This document shows positions 43,265 to 56,559 of a DNA stretch of 64,000 nucleotides, piece after piece. Where the stretch lies: assembly GCA_025890175.1 (NCBI GenBank), contig JANPYM010000005.1, positions 2,256,166-2,320,165 of the forward strand, in the 5' to 3' direction. The notes under the pieces were generated by a model. It worked only from the letters and a program-made list of their open reading frames with translations, was not told the DNA's origin and ran no database searches. The translations under genes and the position numbers were made by a program. Every line of letters begins with the position of its first letter. Within the stretch, counting starts at the first letter, position 1. This DNA is from Ciborinia camelliae. Lineage: Eukaryota; Ascomycota; Leotiomycetes; Helotiales; Sclerotiniaceae.

Positions 43265-46200
43265 GTTGCAGATATATCTTTATTATATGTTGAGGGGTAA
43301 CGAGAGGAATGGATTTGTGGTAGGTGGTATATAAATTATTGAACTTTCGTCATTCGAAACAATTCCTTATCGTTTTATCTCTTCAGGGGTCTTGTGTATC
43401 GCAAGGTTGGATTAACGAGTGAGGAATAGTCTGCCGTTTGATCTTGACCAGCAAGACCTATCTCATTCGAATATTACGATGATAGATTGAGGATGATATT
43501 CTATTGAATAGTTATAACATAAAGATATTAAAAAGCAAGTATTCGTCCCACAACATTCAACAGGTTCATTAACTTCATGAGTATGATCGTACAGTATTGC
43601 GGGAAGATGACATTCTTGTATCACTTGAAAATTGAGGTGATGGTGGATTATGTGTGTGACAAGAGTTGCAGTTATGCTTAAGCTTGAGAAACTTCTCCGC
43701 AACCATATCATACCCATGATCCATCACATCCACTTCCTTCCCGGTGCATGCATCGATCACATAAGAGTCTGGCGGTTGAATTCGAAGGCCAGGTCAAGTA
43801 AGGTAAGGTACCGGGCACCCATGCAAACATGGTTACTTGCCATGTATGAACATGGGTATAATTTCATATGAATCATGATTGGACTCATTGGAGAGCTTAC
43901 AATTTTTTCCATCACTCAAAATGAAGAATAATTGGTTGTAAACTTGTCTGCAATAATGGGGCCAAAAAAGAGTAGACAAGGGGGTTCTTTTCCATATTTG
44001 ATCAAATCAGCATTTGCCGTATTCCTGTATTGTGGCGGAATAGATGCAAATGGCAATTGGGCCGTTAGCTATTATTGATATATTGATCGAATCAGTTGAA
44101 TATCTTTACCCACCAATGTCTCCTTCCCTTCAGGAAGAGGCATAGACAACGGCAAAAAGACGGTTGAATTCGAAATGCTTCATTTTGGGGTCCAAAATAC
44201 CGATCAAAGCAACAAAACCTGGCTGTGTACACTCAAAGTGTTAGATAGATACAAACAAAGCCTTGTATGAATGAGTTGGATCAGTTGAAACGCCAACATT
44301 ATATCTGGCATTTCCATAGCCTATTGGGTAGACCTTTTTATAACCTACCTCGCTATCTAGGTAGCTATAGATAATTCCAAATCAACCATCAATCAGGTCA
44401 TCTCATCATCATCTTCTTACCTTACCTAGTCACCTTGCTTACCATTTATCACAAATTCAATAATTCAGCTCAGTGCCCCAGACCAAAATTTCGATAATAT
44501 CAAAATTTCCATTATATGCACTGTTGCTAACTGTATGCCCCACATGATCTTCATCTTTCATTTCTCTCCAATCAAATCTTCTTGCTACCCGGGCATCGCT
44601 TAATCCATGAGTGCCCATCTGTTCTTTCCCCCTTTTCATTGGTTCCCGGTGCGGGCCGGTTGAAGTATTTACCCCTACCTAGTAGAAAAATAGTAATATG
44701 TGGATAAAAAATAAGAAATGATGAATGATGAATCAGCAGAAAATCGGCCCCCAAAGGGAAGGGGTTATCTGCATGCTGACTCAGCCTGACTGAAACTCTA
44801 TTGAGCCTTTGTGGCATCCATTTCGACTTTCCGCAGCAAAACACTCCAAAATATCTTTTTGGACCCTATATATAACAACAGTTCAAGATTCAAATGGAGT
44901 AAGTTATGTACCATTTACTTCCTAGATACGTGTGCTGATGTGTTTGTATAAACACAAGCCACCCAACTGTTATATGGATCATACACGGAGCATCAGACTT
45001 TCATACTCATACGATTTGGATCATCCGAGGCACTTACTTACCTTACCTATTCATCAATCATCATACCCTTCATGTGATTATGCCCCCAATGGCGCTTACT
45101 TTCATGAGGCGAGGTAACACTAAGGTCAGGTCCTTGGGTTTCGGAAGACTCAACATACCAATCCTACCAATCCAATCCATACCGATATTCTAGAGTCTCT
45201 CATCTCAGGAAGTTCTCTGTGAAACCAAAAGTTCTCATTCGCAACCCCCTTTCATGCCACAGCGCTATAACCAAACTCCTGGGTTTTCGCCTTGCATTGT
45301 ACAGCACAGTACATACATTTGACCCCACTACCAGAACTCAATCGTCCAATCGCATTAATCGCATCAATCTAATGCAACATCAATTTTCTATCTACGAAAG
45401 ACCAAGCTTCAGATCTACAACTACCTGCCGTACTTGTTCAATATGGAATTTACGACGTAAGGCTACATATTCTTTGGGCATGAAGGGCAAGGATCTTTTA
45501 ATGACCTACAAATCATCGCTGTGTTTTGGCAATGATCATAGGGCTGCTTCTGTGGACAAATGATTTAAGCGCCGTTTGGTTTGCACTTACAGTCACAACC
45601 TGGACAACTCTACCTGCTGCGTCGTATGCTTCTTACTTTCATGTTTAAGTAATTATTGAGGGCCGAGAAGCTTTAACCGCTTGGGAATGAGGCTTTTGTT
45701 CTTAGAAGCTTGCTCATATTGCTTGCATACCATCAGGCCACACAACCATCAATTAAATGATGCCAGATATATGTTAGATTGAGAAAAAGCAACTATCGTG
45801 GACTTCATTGCTTGTTACATAGTCCTATCTCCACTTATCGCTTTCAAATTCTGCTTAATGGTATTATCCTTCGCCCTCCAGCCATTTGCTCTTATCTCAA
45901 AGCATATGCGCTCACTACCTAGCCAGTAAACACTGCAGTTGGTCCTGGTATAGTGTATGAGGTTATGGTTTGGTAGATATTGATCAATATTCCCGGATCT
46001 GGGGTTATAATTTCACTTTGACGTTACCAAAAAGAGATGAAGTTTCATGCTCGCGGACAACAGGATCTTAATATCCCATGCCAAGACCTATCTCTTCATG
46101 TCATGATGCCGTAAGACCGTTATCAAATTTGGAATTAATTAAGAAAAGAATGCCAAGTCTGGGGTACATGAAAAGAATCTGGGGAAATGAATGGCTGATC

Positions 46201-47189
46201 CTTGGTAATTCATATATAAAGATTTGCCTGAATTCTCGAATGGCAGCTAACGGCAGTTGCGGTCCGGTCAATTCTTTCATGACCAACGTTGGGCATGATC
46301 GTGAGGATTCATTGATTCTTTAGATGAAGCAAGTGCTTATCTGACAGTCTCATAAAGGACACATTATTCCTTGTTAAAAATATAATGAGGTGAGATAAGT
46401 AAGAGAGCCAAGAAGAATAATGTCGATGATGGAAGTTGGAAGTTGGGTGAGAGTTTGACTGAGCTTGTTTTTTTTTACCAAGTGGCTTGCGATCAATACT
46501 GCCAGTGAGCGATGACTTTTTTATTTATTTTTGTATTTATCTTTGCTGTTCACCAACTCCATTTGATAGTGTTGGGTCCCATATGGCCTACATATGGATA
46601 TCACACGATTCCCATCTCTTGAATATAACCCCCCACCAAAGAGGTTTCCACGGGTAAAGTGTTGCTCTGACGAGTTCTGAATCTGACATGGCCTGAGATC
46701 GAGCACCTGAGATTTCCATCAACCTCACCACCGCCCAACAAGAACACGTAAGTAAACTGTATATATGCAATACTTCCACGGAAGGTGATCCATCTTTGTC
46801 TTGAATCGTGTGTGCTTTCCATTCCGATTCTTTTCCATTGATTGGTTTTAATTGTCACAGAGTGAAGGGGAAAAGAAATCGTGAATCTTAGGCATCGGAA
46901 TAGTATTGTAGTAAACTTTGAAGAGGAAAGGATTCTGAAAGACTGGGAGAAGCTGTTTAAATACTCTAATTCTAGCTCTAGCTCTGGCTTTATGTTCTGA
47001 GTAGGTAGTAACCCCAAGAGCAACTCTAATATTAATGGGTTTAAGACGAGATTCTTTGAATGTTTGAATTTATATAGGATTTTGAAAGTTTTGTTTTAAT
47101 AGTTTTGAGATGAGATTCTTTAATTGTGTAAATTGATCTGAGATAATTATTGAAAGTTCTTAAAAGCTTCCATTGATTCAACTTTTTTT
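43265..47189. other. gene-poor region
   Basis: About 3.9 kb. Frames such as 45219-45563 plus and 46601-47023 minus lack family similarity, codon bias or signals. Nothing else is clearly recognisable. Confidence 0.55.
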
Positions 47190-47372
47190 ATTGATTTAAT
47201 TCATTCTATTGATTTAATTCATTCTATTGATTTAATTCATTCTATTGATTTAATTCATTCTATTGATTTAATTCATTCTATTGATTTAATTCATTCTATT
47301 GATTTAATTCATTCTATTGATTTAATTCATTCTATTGATTTAATTCATTCTATTATTTGAATTCATTCTATT
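47190..47372. repeat. 18-bp tandem array ATTGATTTAATTCATTCT
   Basis: About ten near-identical copies; the last two lose part of the unit (ATTATTTGAATTCATTCT). The high identity suggests recent expansion. Confidence 0.93.
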
Positions 47373-47379
47373 ATTGTCA

Positions 47380-47556
47380 CGATGCTAAAGCATCGAGGTT
47401 GAAATATAATATATTGCTGAAGAGCCTAATTACTATAAAGGGCGTAACCCTTTATATGCGTAAGGCAGTACAGTACAGCCATACGGCCTAGCGAGGAGTA
47501 GATATGCCTGAGATCTCAGGCAGTCATCTAGGCCGTATTCACTACTGCCGTAACAT
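47380..47556. other. cluster of three hairpin-forming inverted repeats
   Basis: Hairpin 1 (47380-47395): CGATGCT and AGCATCG with a 2-nt loop. Hairpin 2 (47435-47455): ATAAAGGG and CCCTTTAT. Hairpin 3 (47464-47549) is nested: GGCAGTA/TACTGCC outside, ATACGGCCTAG (47481-47491) / CTAGGCCGTAT (47528-47538) inside, and an 18-bp perfect palindrome TGCCTGAGATCTCAGGCA (47505-47522) in the centre. TGTCAC at 47375-47380 could be a long-terminal-repeat start, but no matching end or target duplication was found. Confidence 0.7.
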
Positions 47557-47859
47557 CGTCAGAGGCTTCGACTTCGACTGCTGCGACTGGGCAGGTGTTC
47601 AATAGCGTATGCATAGAACAAATGAACATCCATAAGTGGAATCACCAAACCGGCTCTGATGAACGCTGAACGATCGAAAGGGGCTTTGATATTTCCTAAT
47701 CCAAGTCGATGTTTCTCAAAACTGTTGTAAATCTATAGAAAGCAAAAATTGCTTAATCTATTCCCCAAGCACACAGCGCGTATATACTTGAATCTTTTCA
47801 TATCAATAGCCAGCTTCGATCTCATAATGAAGTAGAACGTGTGAATTGATTTAGTTTGC

Positions 47860-48331
47860 CTAGTGGCACATCATCCTCGTCCGCGTTAAGACGAATGATA
47901 TCGCATGATATATAGAGACGGTTCCAAGGCCTTTGGGGTTCCAGTCTTTTGAAAATGCAGCCTTGACAGCTTCTGGCATTTCTTCCTTCGCAACTAGGAA
48001 TTTGTATTTGGTGATCAAGGCCATAGGTATGGAAGCGCGCAGAGTGAATTGAGGCTGCTCCTTTGACCAACAGCTTGATCGTTGTAAACTGCTAAGTCAA
48101 AAACGGTCAGCATTTTCTTTTGAACGCATGGTGCATCGTGAATGTCAAAGGGGATTGATTATTGACTTACTCCAACATAGAAGTTCGCAGATGATCTGTT
48201 TTACCAGGCTCGATGAGAACCCTTTGAACAAATTTAGGGTTTGCAGCGTCATTGAATGCCGTCTGGTTATTGTTTTGACTGGTAGAGTTGGCGAGGAGGA
48301 TTAGGATCGGATGTAGCAGCACTCCATCCAT
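47860..48331 (-). CDS. possible small two-exon gene, unknown function
   Basis: Exons 48171-48331 and 47860-48091 on the minus strand join across a 79-nt GTAAGT...TTAG intron to a 130-residue frame. The start MDGVLLHPILILLANS is hydrophobic and could be a short signal sequence. NQT and NST glycosylation-like sites follow, then KFVQRVLIEPGKTDHLRTSM. Exon 2 continues in frame with EQPQFTLRASIPMALITKYK and FLVAKEEMPEAVKAAFSKDW, then NPKGLGTVSIYHAISFVL. The EEMPEAVKAAF stretch and a strong donor make chance less likely, but there is no family that I recognise. An alternative ATG at 48346 is in another frame and soon meets a stop. It could be a decayed gene fragment. Confidence 0.35.
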
Positions 48332-48670
48332 TAGAGTTTGCCCCCATATTGAGATTTAATCCAAAAATGTTTATTCTCAATATTTTCGCAGGTATACGTG
48401 AAGTTTGTTGGTGTTGTAAAAAACGAAATTGATGTAACTTGATTTCGTTGTTGTTATTGTTGTGGGGAATATCAGGTTGGGACGAGAATGGATGAAAACC
48501 GCGCTAAAGTTCCACGTTGACTTTAAGACTGAGAAGAGGGGAAAGATGGAAGGGGGAAAGGGGAGAAAGGTGTTCGATCTGTATAATATTTGAGAGATTA
48601 GCTTTTATTCATGTGAGAGATATTGAGTAGATAGCACTGCGCCGCACTGCAGATAGAAAGAAAAAGAAGA

Positions 48671-48696
48671 AGCAGCAGCAGCAGCAGCAGCAGCAG
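48671..48696. repeat. AGC (CAG) trinucleotide repeat
   Basis: Eight to nine uninterrupted AGC units inside an A/G-rich stretch, noncoding by context. Confidence 0.9.
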
Positions 48697-49618
48697 AAGA
48701 CCTTTAATAATATCAACAATTCCAATAAACAACAGTTCCCGATCTATACGACCAGGACCAGCTACGAATTCCTTTAATACCTTTCCGATAAGCTGAATTG
48801 CTTACATTCAGCCAATTCCAATCTCTTGTCAGCTCATAAACTCGGGAATTTGATGAAATTGAGATATCTCTTACCTATTGAAAAATCGTCGATAATGTAG
48901 AGGTTATGAAGTAATTCGCATTGTGCAGCATAACAGTATCCAAAGGAGGTGGTCGTGATTCATGGGCCCCCTAATTATTTTTGGAGTTATCCTTCACTGT
49001 GTTTCTGTGTTCTCTTAAAGGTTTCGATACAATGCAGGGTTGGGTGCGTATTCGATCTAAATGGAGATTATAGAAGTCAGCGTCTTGGATGAGTACCTAG
49101 CTTTGTGCCAGCGAGCGCTTTCGTATTGTGAAGAGATAAATGAGTAGTACCTTGCTTTGCAGGATAGATATCCTTGTTAAACACGGCCTGTCTTGAGCTG
49201 CAGTTTGATTTAAAAAGAAAGAGGAAGTTTTTTTGATTGTTGAGACACGCCTGGAGATTTGAATGGTCAAACTTTGGAGACCGTATATGGGAGAATTGTA
49301 CTGTCAACACGTGATGCTATACTTACTATAATGGAAGCAAATCGTCTCCTCTCGCGCTAACTCAACGAGGATTCATGGGATATGATTGGTCGTTGATAAC
49401 CTTCACGGAGATCCTGGTATGGCAAGCTAATACTTTATGATCAGATTGCGGCAAAATCGAGAGTTCTGCTTTTGGATGCGGTCTGCGAGACAAAATCATG
49501 TGATGATTTCACGTGAGCAGATCGCAGTAAAATGGACGGGTCCGAAACCCCTTGACTTTTGCTAGTATTATATAAGCACATAAGCTTTCAGAAGATATCG
49601 AGGTGGAAATCATCAAAT

Positions 49619-49752
49619 CAATCCATCCATCCATTCATCCATTCATCCATTCATCCATTCATCCATTCATTCATTCATTCATCCATCCATCCATCCATTC
49701 ATCTATTCATTCATTCATTTATTTATTCATCCATCCATCTATTCATCTATCC
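49619..49752. repeat. CATC/CATT tetranucleotide array
   Basis: About 30 tetramers of ATCC, ATTC, ATCT and ATTT in tandem. The plus-strand frame reads as IHPSIHPF-type repeats, an artefact of the array. Confidence 0.9.
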
Positions 49753-49952
49753 CACCATATGCTTCAAAATAAGAACCCAAAAAGCTTCAAAATACGCGCT
49801 TGCGAAAGCTCGCCCTCAATATATTACGGGATCATGATCTTCGGAACTGGTCTGAAGCGTTTTTATATAACTATAACGCGAAAAGCCACGAAGGAAGATT
49901 CAATAGGAGTAGGCAATAGTTTCACTAGAAACACACTCTCTTCAGTTGAGAA

Positions 49953-50050
49953 CGCACTCGACGCACTCGACGCACTCGATACACTCGATGCATTCGATGT
50001 ACTTGACGTATTTGTCGTATTCGATGCACACGATGTACTCGATGCACTCC
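49953..50050. repeat. 9-bp degenerate array GCACTCGAT
   Basis: About ten units of GCACTCGAC/GCACTCGAT drifting to GTACTTGAC and GTATTCGAT. It would code a LDA/FDV triplet repeat in the plus frame 49603-50076, but that frame begins in the CATC microsatellite and is not convincing as a gene. Confidence 0.8.
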
Positions 50051-53000
50051 AAGGGTGTCTTGTTTCCAGTCCCTAGTCATATCTGCATAGTACGAAAATT
50101 CCTTTACATGCCGCTAGACAATTAGACCGTTGAAGCATGTATGTTTGAGCAATATTCTCTTTGAAAACTCTCGAATATATCACCTATACAATCATCACCA
50201 AAGAGTTCCTCGGCGCATACTCAGCAACAGATAACCTTCCGAGGTACCGCATGGAACTAATTTCCAACCCAACGTAACATCCATCAAAGATAAGCAACGC
50301 AATAACGTTCCTTCTACTAAATCGAACACAGCACCCACTTGAGTTTCACAATGAGTTTCTCAACCACAGCCACATCGAACGATTCAAACCGCAACTTTTC
50401 GGCAGGACCGAAATGTCGGAGATAAACTAGATCTAAGCACTTGTACCTGAATCCCAAACTCTTGGTATGACATGCCATTCATCTCTGGTCTGACATAAGC
50501 CACGGTCAAATCCATAAGGCTGGTTCAGATACTCCACATCTCAGCTGGTGGTTTGCTAGCTGCGTGGATTGCATGGGAACGGGGATTATTTTCTGGAAGC
50601 TAACTTATTTGAGTATATTTCGAGAAGGGGTTGATAAAACAGAGAAACCGATCCTGAGATTCATTCGTTCCTCTGTCCTGACAAAACGTTTCCAAAGGTT
50701 CGAATACCATCATCACATGACAGCCTTCCTTCTCTATCTCTCATCGGAACATATCGTGCCGCCACTTCCACATCCATCAAAGTAATCTCAGTAAATAGCA
50801 TCGTGACTTCTCCTGCAGAGAAACGATAAATGCCCGGACACCTTGAGCAGACGGCTGCATATATATTCGCCGAGGTGAGTTCAGCCTTATAACTTACCGC
50901 AAATATAATTGACTGGTCTCCATAATCGGTAAGATAAGTAGGTTATGCAATGGAACGTGGGCGCATGCTGGTTGGTGTGTCAGGTACGCTTGTCAGCGAG
51001 ATGCTTTAACAAATGCCGGTCGAAATCGGGAGGAGGAATTTGGCATGTGGACACGTGATCGGAGGGAATTCTCTTTTCCGGTTCTCTCGGTCGGTTTTCG
51101 GATAAAGACTTCCTTTGAATCCTGATGGTTTAATATACGGTTTGGCGTATGTTTGAGAGATCAAGTTGGGACTCATGTTATCCAACATAGCAGCTGAGCC
51201 ACCATGGCCGGTGCTCTTCTCTCCACGAAACAAATGACTACCCAAATATGAACACACCAACCAACTTTTGATTCCAACGAAGGATCTCAGCACGCACAGA
51301 ATATCACGCCGACACAACCTTATAGCCAACGCATGAACAAAGCTTACGCAACATTTACCCCAAAGTACATGAATCCAATTCCATGCCCCAATTGAATTGA
51401 ATTCACCCACCCCTCAAGCAATAATAATATCAGAACACTCACCTACCTCACCGTGCCCCAAACAACAATATTGACATGTACATTATTGTACAACCCAAAA
51501 CTCTCACCGACTACGATCCACGCAAGCATCTGACCCCAAAGATCACGACCCTCCCGGGGCCTCCCTCCATATATTTACCCCACCATCATGCTGTCACACA
51601 TAAAAACCAACCAACCCCTCCAAGCATCCACTACACCCACTACACCCTCTTTTCCTGCCTTCCAAAATCTTCTCACCGTCTCGCACCGATATCGTTTCTG
51701 CCACTAATGCCCCAAATCCACCCCATTTAAGTGCGTTATGATAATACTTGGAGGTACATATATTGCGAATAGACGGTGTGTTTGAACCTACTGTACTCCG
51801 TATACATTGTACATGCTACTACGGTAATGTTCCTCCCGAGTCCCGAGTCCCGTCCCCTGTCCACTGGTTCTTATTTACATAGTAGATTGATTAGATAGCT
51901 TTCGATTAGTTTCACCTGCTCATTATCCCTGAAGTACTTCCAACGAAATGAAGCCTGACCGATTACCCTTTTCCTACGGGCCTAATCCAATTTTTCCATC
52001 TCATTGCCCCGCATTCGCCTCATTTCATTTTCATTTTCATACTCCCGTAAATCCATCCCACAGTGAAGGCTACATTCACCTACTAGTACAGTAATCACAA
52101 GTACTGTATTAAGTAAGCCCTGACTGAATTGAGCAACCTCAACCTCAAAACCTTAATAATAATAAATACGAAAGTATAACTTGGAACCTAAGCCCCACCT
52201 AACAGGTAGCTACAGATCACAATCCGGTGCGGCGGTGCGGCGTGCCCCCATTTTCCGCGGATGATTGTTTACTTCCTGTATTATTTGCTTTGGATCAAGG
52301 TTTGGAGGGATTTTCAAGAAACCCTGAATAAATGGAGCTTCTTGGATCTTGAGTCTTGACTCCCGACTGATTCCTGGGTCTGAGTTTTGATGATCTTTTG
52401 CGGATTTGAGTCAGGGTTCAGGAAAGAAGCTGGAGGTACATAGATGATATGAATGATAAATGAAGTCTGGGACCGTACTGTTGGTGGAAATCTATCGACG
52501 GTCTCTCTCTCTCCTCTGGGTTTATATAAAATCTAGATATCTTGTATTTTTCTCCATCCGCAGATTTAGATTTCTTTTCAATGATCTTTGGTTCTAAAGA
52601 TCATTCTAGAAACCCTACACTAGGTGCGTGCGTCCCTAACTACAGCAGTACATACTGTAGACAAACAGCGGCGATAGATGTCAAAATCGAAATTCTCGAT
52701 TCTGTCAACTGAATAATAAATTATTAACCCCTCCTCAGGGTCGGTTGGCCAAGGATCTTATCTATTTAGCTATCAAATATTGATTTTACACTTTACTTTA
52801 CACTTTTTCCATCAAAAAATCAATAATTCGAATGCGGTGAGCAAAAAAAAAGGCAAAAAAGCAAGAATTAAGTTTGTTAAAAAGAATACGGACGTCGGAT
52901 TTACGGATATGGAGGGATTTACGACTACAGTATGATTCTACGGTATCCAAGTGCTACAGTACCGTCTAAATTCATGGACAAGAGCTTACACTAAATCTAA

Positions 53001-54000
53001 TTGGCTTAGCTCTGGGTTAGGTTTGTTGAGGAAACAGAGTATATAATTGGAAGAATGACCAAAGTGGAGAGCGAATTTTATTCAAAGGGATAACTTTCCT
53101 ATCATCCCACTTTTACCTCGCCTCCGCAATGTTAGGGATTGAAAGGGGCTTAGTGCAAGTTCTTGTACGTGAGTTCAGACGGTAGGTACATGATTACTAA
53201 GGGAGGCGAGCTAAGCGAAACGAAGCGAAGTACAGTAGGCTACAGCCAACACCTGGCATGAAAACGGTAATGTAGGTAAATTAATTGTGGATGGGTGAGG
53301 GAGATGATTCATTCATGCTTGCATATTGGTACCTGGGTAGGAGTGACAACACAACATTCGCGTCACTGCAACAATTTGTGCGAAAAAAGGTCAAGGTAAG
53401 GTAAGAGAGAGAGGAAAAGAAAGGAGGAGGAAGTTTTGGTTTGATCACGATGATGATGATGATGAGAATGAGTCACTGTCACTTGCATTATCAATCAATA
53501 TGGGAGAAAGAGTGAAGAATTTGTTTGTGTGAATATTTTGATATTGTTATTTTGCCAATTCTTAGATAGCTCAACCAATAAACACTGGGAGTTTATCTAA
53601 TCCATCCTGCGACCCTGATCGCCAGTCCTTATCGCCAATCGATAACCTAAATTATCCCTCCAACTATCCCTCTCATGAAATCGAATGTGAAAATTCTCCC
53701 TTTAACTCCCAATGTTCCAGCATGAGTGGTGTGAATAATCCATTCTGTATCATCATCTCCGTGTGAAGATATCCCATCCATCCATCTCATCGTAAATAAA
53801 TAAAACCCCCCGTAAGAAAAAATACAAAGAAAAGTGAAGTAACCGTAAGGTATTTTTTGTATGAAATGAAAGCCATGCCCAAAACTCCAATGCCCGCCCA
53901 TCATGTTTCGCTCAAGTGTCGCTCAAATTCAAATTCCCATTATATGTTTTGTAATATACAAATCCGAAGCCTCGACAATCCCAAGGAATGGATGTGAAGT

Positions 54001-54843
54001 TCAATAAACACTTATAGCACTTATTAAACCCGGAGATTGTCGAGGGGGTAAATAAAAGCCTTCGTCGAAGAAGGTTTGTTGTTCGGATTGTGGTATCGAT
54101 GGAGAAGGGGTGGATTTGCTGTAATAGGAGGCTGTAGCGATTTGTTCTTTTCCCGAGAAACTTGGCAGGGCATCGGATGGTGGAGACGGTGGCATTGATT
54201 CGTCTTCGGAGGATTCATCAGAATCGTGATCGAGTTCTGGTGGGTGCGATGCAGAGTGTGATTTGGTGAGGTGGAGTTGGAGACTTGAGTAATCTTCCTC
54301 GCCATCGTCTTCAAATTCCTCCTCCTCATCCTCCTCGACTTCTCGTGATGAGACTGTGACTGGGGCAACCATGTTGGGGTGTGATGGGACGCGGGCTAAT
54401 GGAATCATAGTTGGTTCTTCCATTTCTTCATCCGAGTCATATTCGCTGTCTGAATCTGAAGAGTCGTCATTATCGAGGTCGGATGTTGCCCAATCCTCCT
54501 CGGGTTCTTCGACAACGGAATCGGCCCATTGTATGTGTTTTGGGTCTTCTTGCTTGGTGGCCTTTCGCACGGATTGATTGAACCAGCTCTCTTGCTCTTG
54601 CTCAGCTTCAGCAAGCTCAAGCATTAGTGAATCGAGGAGGTTTGCGTGGCCAACAAGAAGACGAAGGTTGTGATCTGCTCGAGCAGCTTCTGAAGAAAGC
54701 TTACCTCGAGCAGTGTGAGCAAGGTAGTAAGTTTGAGTAATAGACATCTTCTTTCTCTTCAATGGTGAAAATGGTGATGGTGATTGAGATTGAGGTGATT
54801 GAGGTGTTTGGGAGGAAAGAGGACTACTGGAAAATGTCGACAT
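54001..54843 (-). CDS. acidic conserved fungal protein of unknown function
   Basis: A single 280-codon frame. The N-terminus is Ser/Pro/Gln-rich (about residues 1-30), then comes the block SITQTYYLAHTARGKLSSEA, ARADHNLRLLVGHANLLDSL, LELAEAEQEQESWFNQSVRK. I recall this block (YYLAHTARGKLS...DHxLRLLVGHANxLDSL) as conserved across filamentous ascomycetes in uncharacterised proteins. The middle is strongly acidic (EEPEEDWATSDLDNDDSSDS and EEDEEEEFEDDGEED), and the C-terminus is Ser/Pro-rich and ends GLISAISVY. An internal ATG at 54747, just before the conserved block, is a possible shorter start. It stands alone between two long gene-poor stretches. The acidic tracts suggest a nuclear or regulatory protein, which is an inference only. 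Confidence 0.8.
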   Translation of the reverse strand: MSTFSSSPLSSQTPQSPQSQSPSPFSPLKRKKMSITQTYYLAHTARGKLSSEAARADHNLRLLVGHANLLDSLMLELAEAEQEQESWFNQSVRKATKQEDPKHIQWADSVVEEPEEDWATSDLDNDDSSDSDSEYDSDEEMEEPTMIPLARVPSHPNMVAPVTVSSREVEEDEEEEFEDDGEEDYSSLQLHLTKSHSASHPPELDHDSDESSEDESMPPSPPSDALPSFSGKEQIATASYYSKSTPSPSIPQSEQQTFFDEGFYLPPRQSPGLISAISVY

Positions 54844-56551
54844 TTTGTATTAATCTTATGCTGTAATGCTGCAATATATTTGAATGACTCAAGGCAACTC
54901 TCTTTATTTTTTAGACGAGAGCCGAGGATCGGTGACTGATATGTATGATGTTGATGTATGATTAGCCGGGATATGTATGTATGGCTTTTTGATTGCAGGT
55001 CGTAGTAGGGTAACACTTGAATATTGACTTTGAGAAGGTATTGAAAGGTATGATAACTTCTTGAAGAAAGGTTCTTAAAGGTTGTTGGTATTGTTGAGAG
55101 GTTTGAATATATGTATTCTTATGAAGTTATTATGATTGATGAGTATGATTGATGTTTTATGTTTATGATATGGAAGAATATAAAAATGATCATGAGGGGG
55201 AATTCGGGCAGTCTTTGTATCCAGATGATTTTTTTCGTAAATGGGTAATGTTCGTGTTAGGTCATGCTAGGTACCTAGGTTTAGGTAGTAGGTTTAGTAA
55301 AACCCGAGGGCTGATTCCATAAGACCGCAATCCGGACAAAACGGAGTTGTTGGATGTAAGGCTTTAGTTAATGACCCATTCATTAACTCCATGGACTAAT
55401 CTAATCCTAGTAATATCTTTCGTAGTTTGGGATGGTTGCTTTCTCAGCAACATCCGCTCCATCCATCTGCTGAAAAATCCCTGCGGATTTTATTCCGGCA
55501 CCAAAAAGAGAACAATAAGAATAAAGAAAAACAAGCTTAGAAAACTGGTTAATGACGAAATAGGAAATGGATAATTAGTAATTTGATAGGTCCGGTTCTA
55601 TCTAGGCATTGAAATGATGTGAAATGATAGGAAATGATAATTCCAGCTTACTAAATTCATCTTTTGACTAATCCAACCAAAACTCCGTTCGTATTTCCAC
55701 CAGCAAATTTTGATGATTTTGAATGAATGAGAACTGGAGACTCAAAGAGAGATTGAAAGAAAAGATATGTATGAAGCCGGAGAATGGCCTTGGCTCCAAG
55801 ATGCCGAGTATGGTTTTATTTTCTTGGTTACTCATATTATTATCTAGAAGACTAGAACCTACCCAAATAGATACCTAGGTACTTTCTTGATTTGTTAATA
55901 CAATTGATTGAGATCAATTGATACAATGAAATTGATTCTATTCATTCAAGCTCTCTAATCTGATCAATATAGCATAAAACCAACCATAAGTTAACTCATC
56001 TCCGGTCTATTACCAAGTCCCCCCATGATTCTCTATTATCTCTATTGATGACTTCTATGGAAATAATCCTTATATTTTATGGCATGAAACTTGGAAGGCA
56101 TTTTGATCCTCCTGTTGCTCCCTAATTATAAATTCTTCTTTCTTTCATTTGCTCTTACAAAGCAACATCTAGCACCACCATTTCTCCACGATTCTCAATT
56201 CTTCAAGATCTAATCTCAAACAAACGCATGCGTCAAGTCAATTAAACCCAAAGGAAATAAGAAGACAAAAGATAAGGATATCATCGGTTTCATTTCATCT
56301 AGTTAATGCATGCATCAGTCTAACAATAATGTCACTCTATCTCAAAAAATGTCTTGCGCGTGATATAAGTTATAACGCGGCAAGGCCATTTTAAGCATTA
56401 TCCATCCATCCGTTATTTAATTATTTCAATATTATAATCTTGACCGCACCGTACCCGGTGTGCAAAATATACCAAAGCTCTACTTATTATAATATGTACG
56501 AAGTTTATAAACCCCAAAATGCCCCATACAACCAAGCCTCCACAAACATGC
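54844..56551. other. intergenic, upstream of acidic fungal gene
   Basis: About 1.7 kb with no gene seen; AT content rises toward the transposon at 56560. Confidence 0.5.
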
Positions 56552-56559
56552 CCACAAAG
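56552..56559. repeat. left target-site duplication CCACAAAG
   Basis: The 8-bp word CCACAAAG directly abuts the left transposon end and is repeated exactly at 58814-58821 beside the right end. Confidence 0.85.

Larger units (their letters stand above)
48332..54000. other. gene-poor region with microsatellites
   Basis: About 5.7 kb without a defensible gene. A 134-codon minus frame at 51006-51410 and an 84-codon plus frame at 51476-51730 have no recognisable similarity. Short repeats inside are listed separately. Confidence 0.55.

Noticed and set aside
47375..47604. Complete solo LTR
   Set aside because: TGTCAC fits a start, but no convincing end with a matching 4-6 bp duplication was found; kept only as an alternative for the hairpin cluster.
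49603..50076. A 157-residue protein with IHPSIHPF and LDALDAL repeats
   Set aside because: It begins inside a CATC microsatellite and continues into a 9-bp array; the composition is dictated by the repeats.
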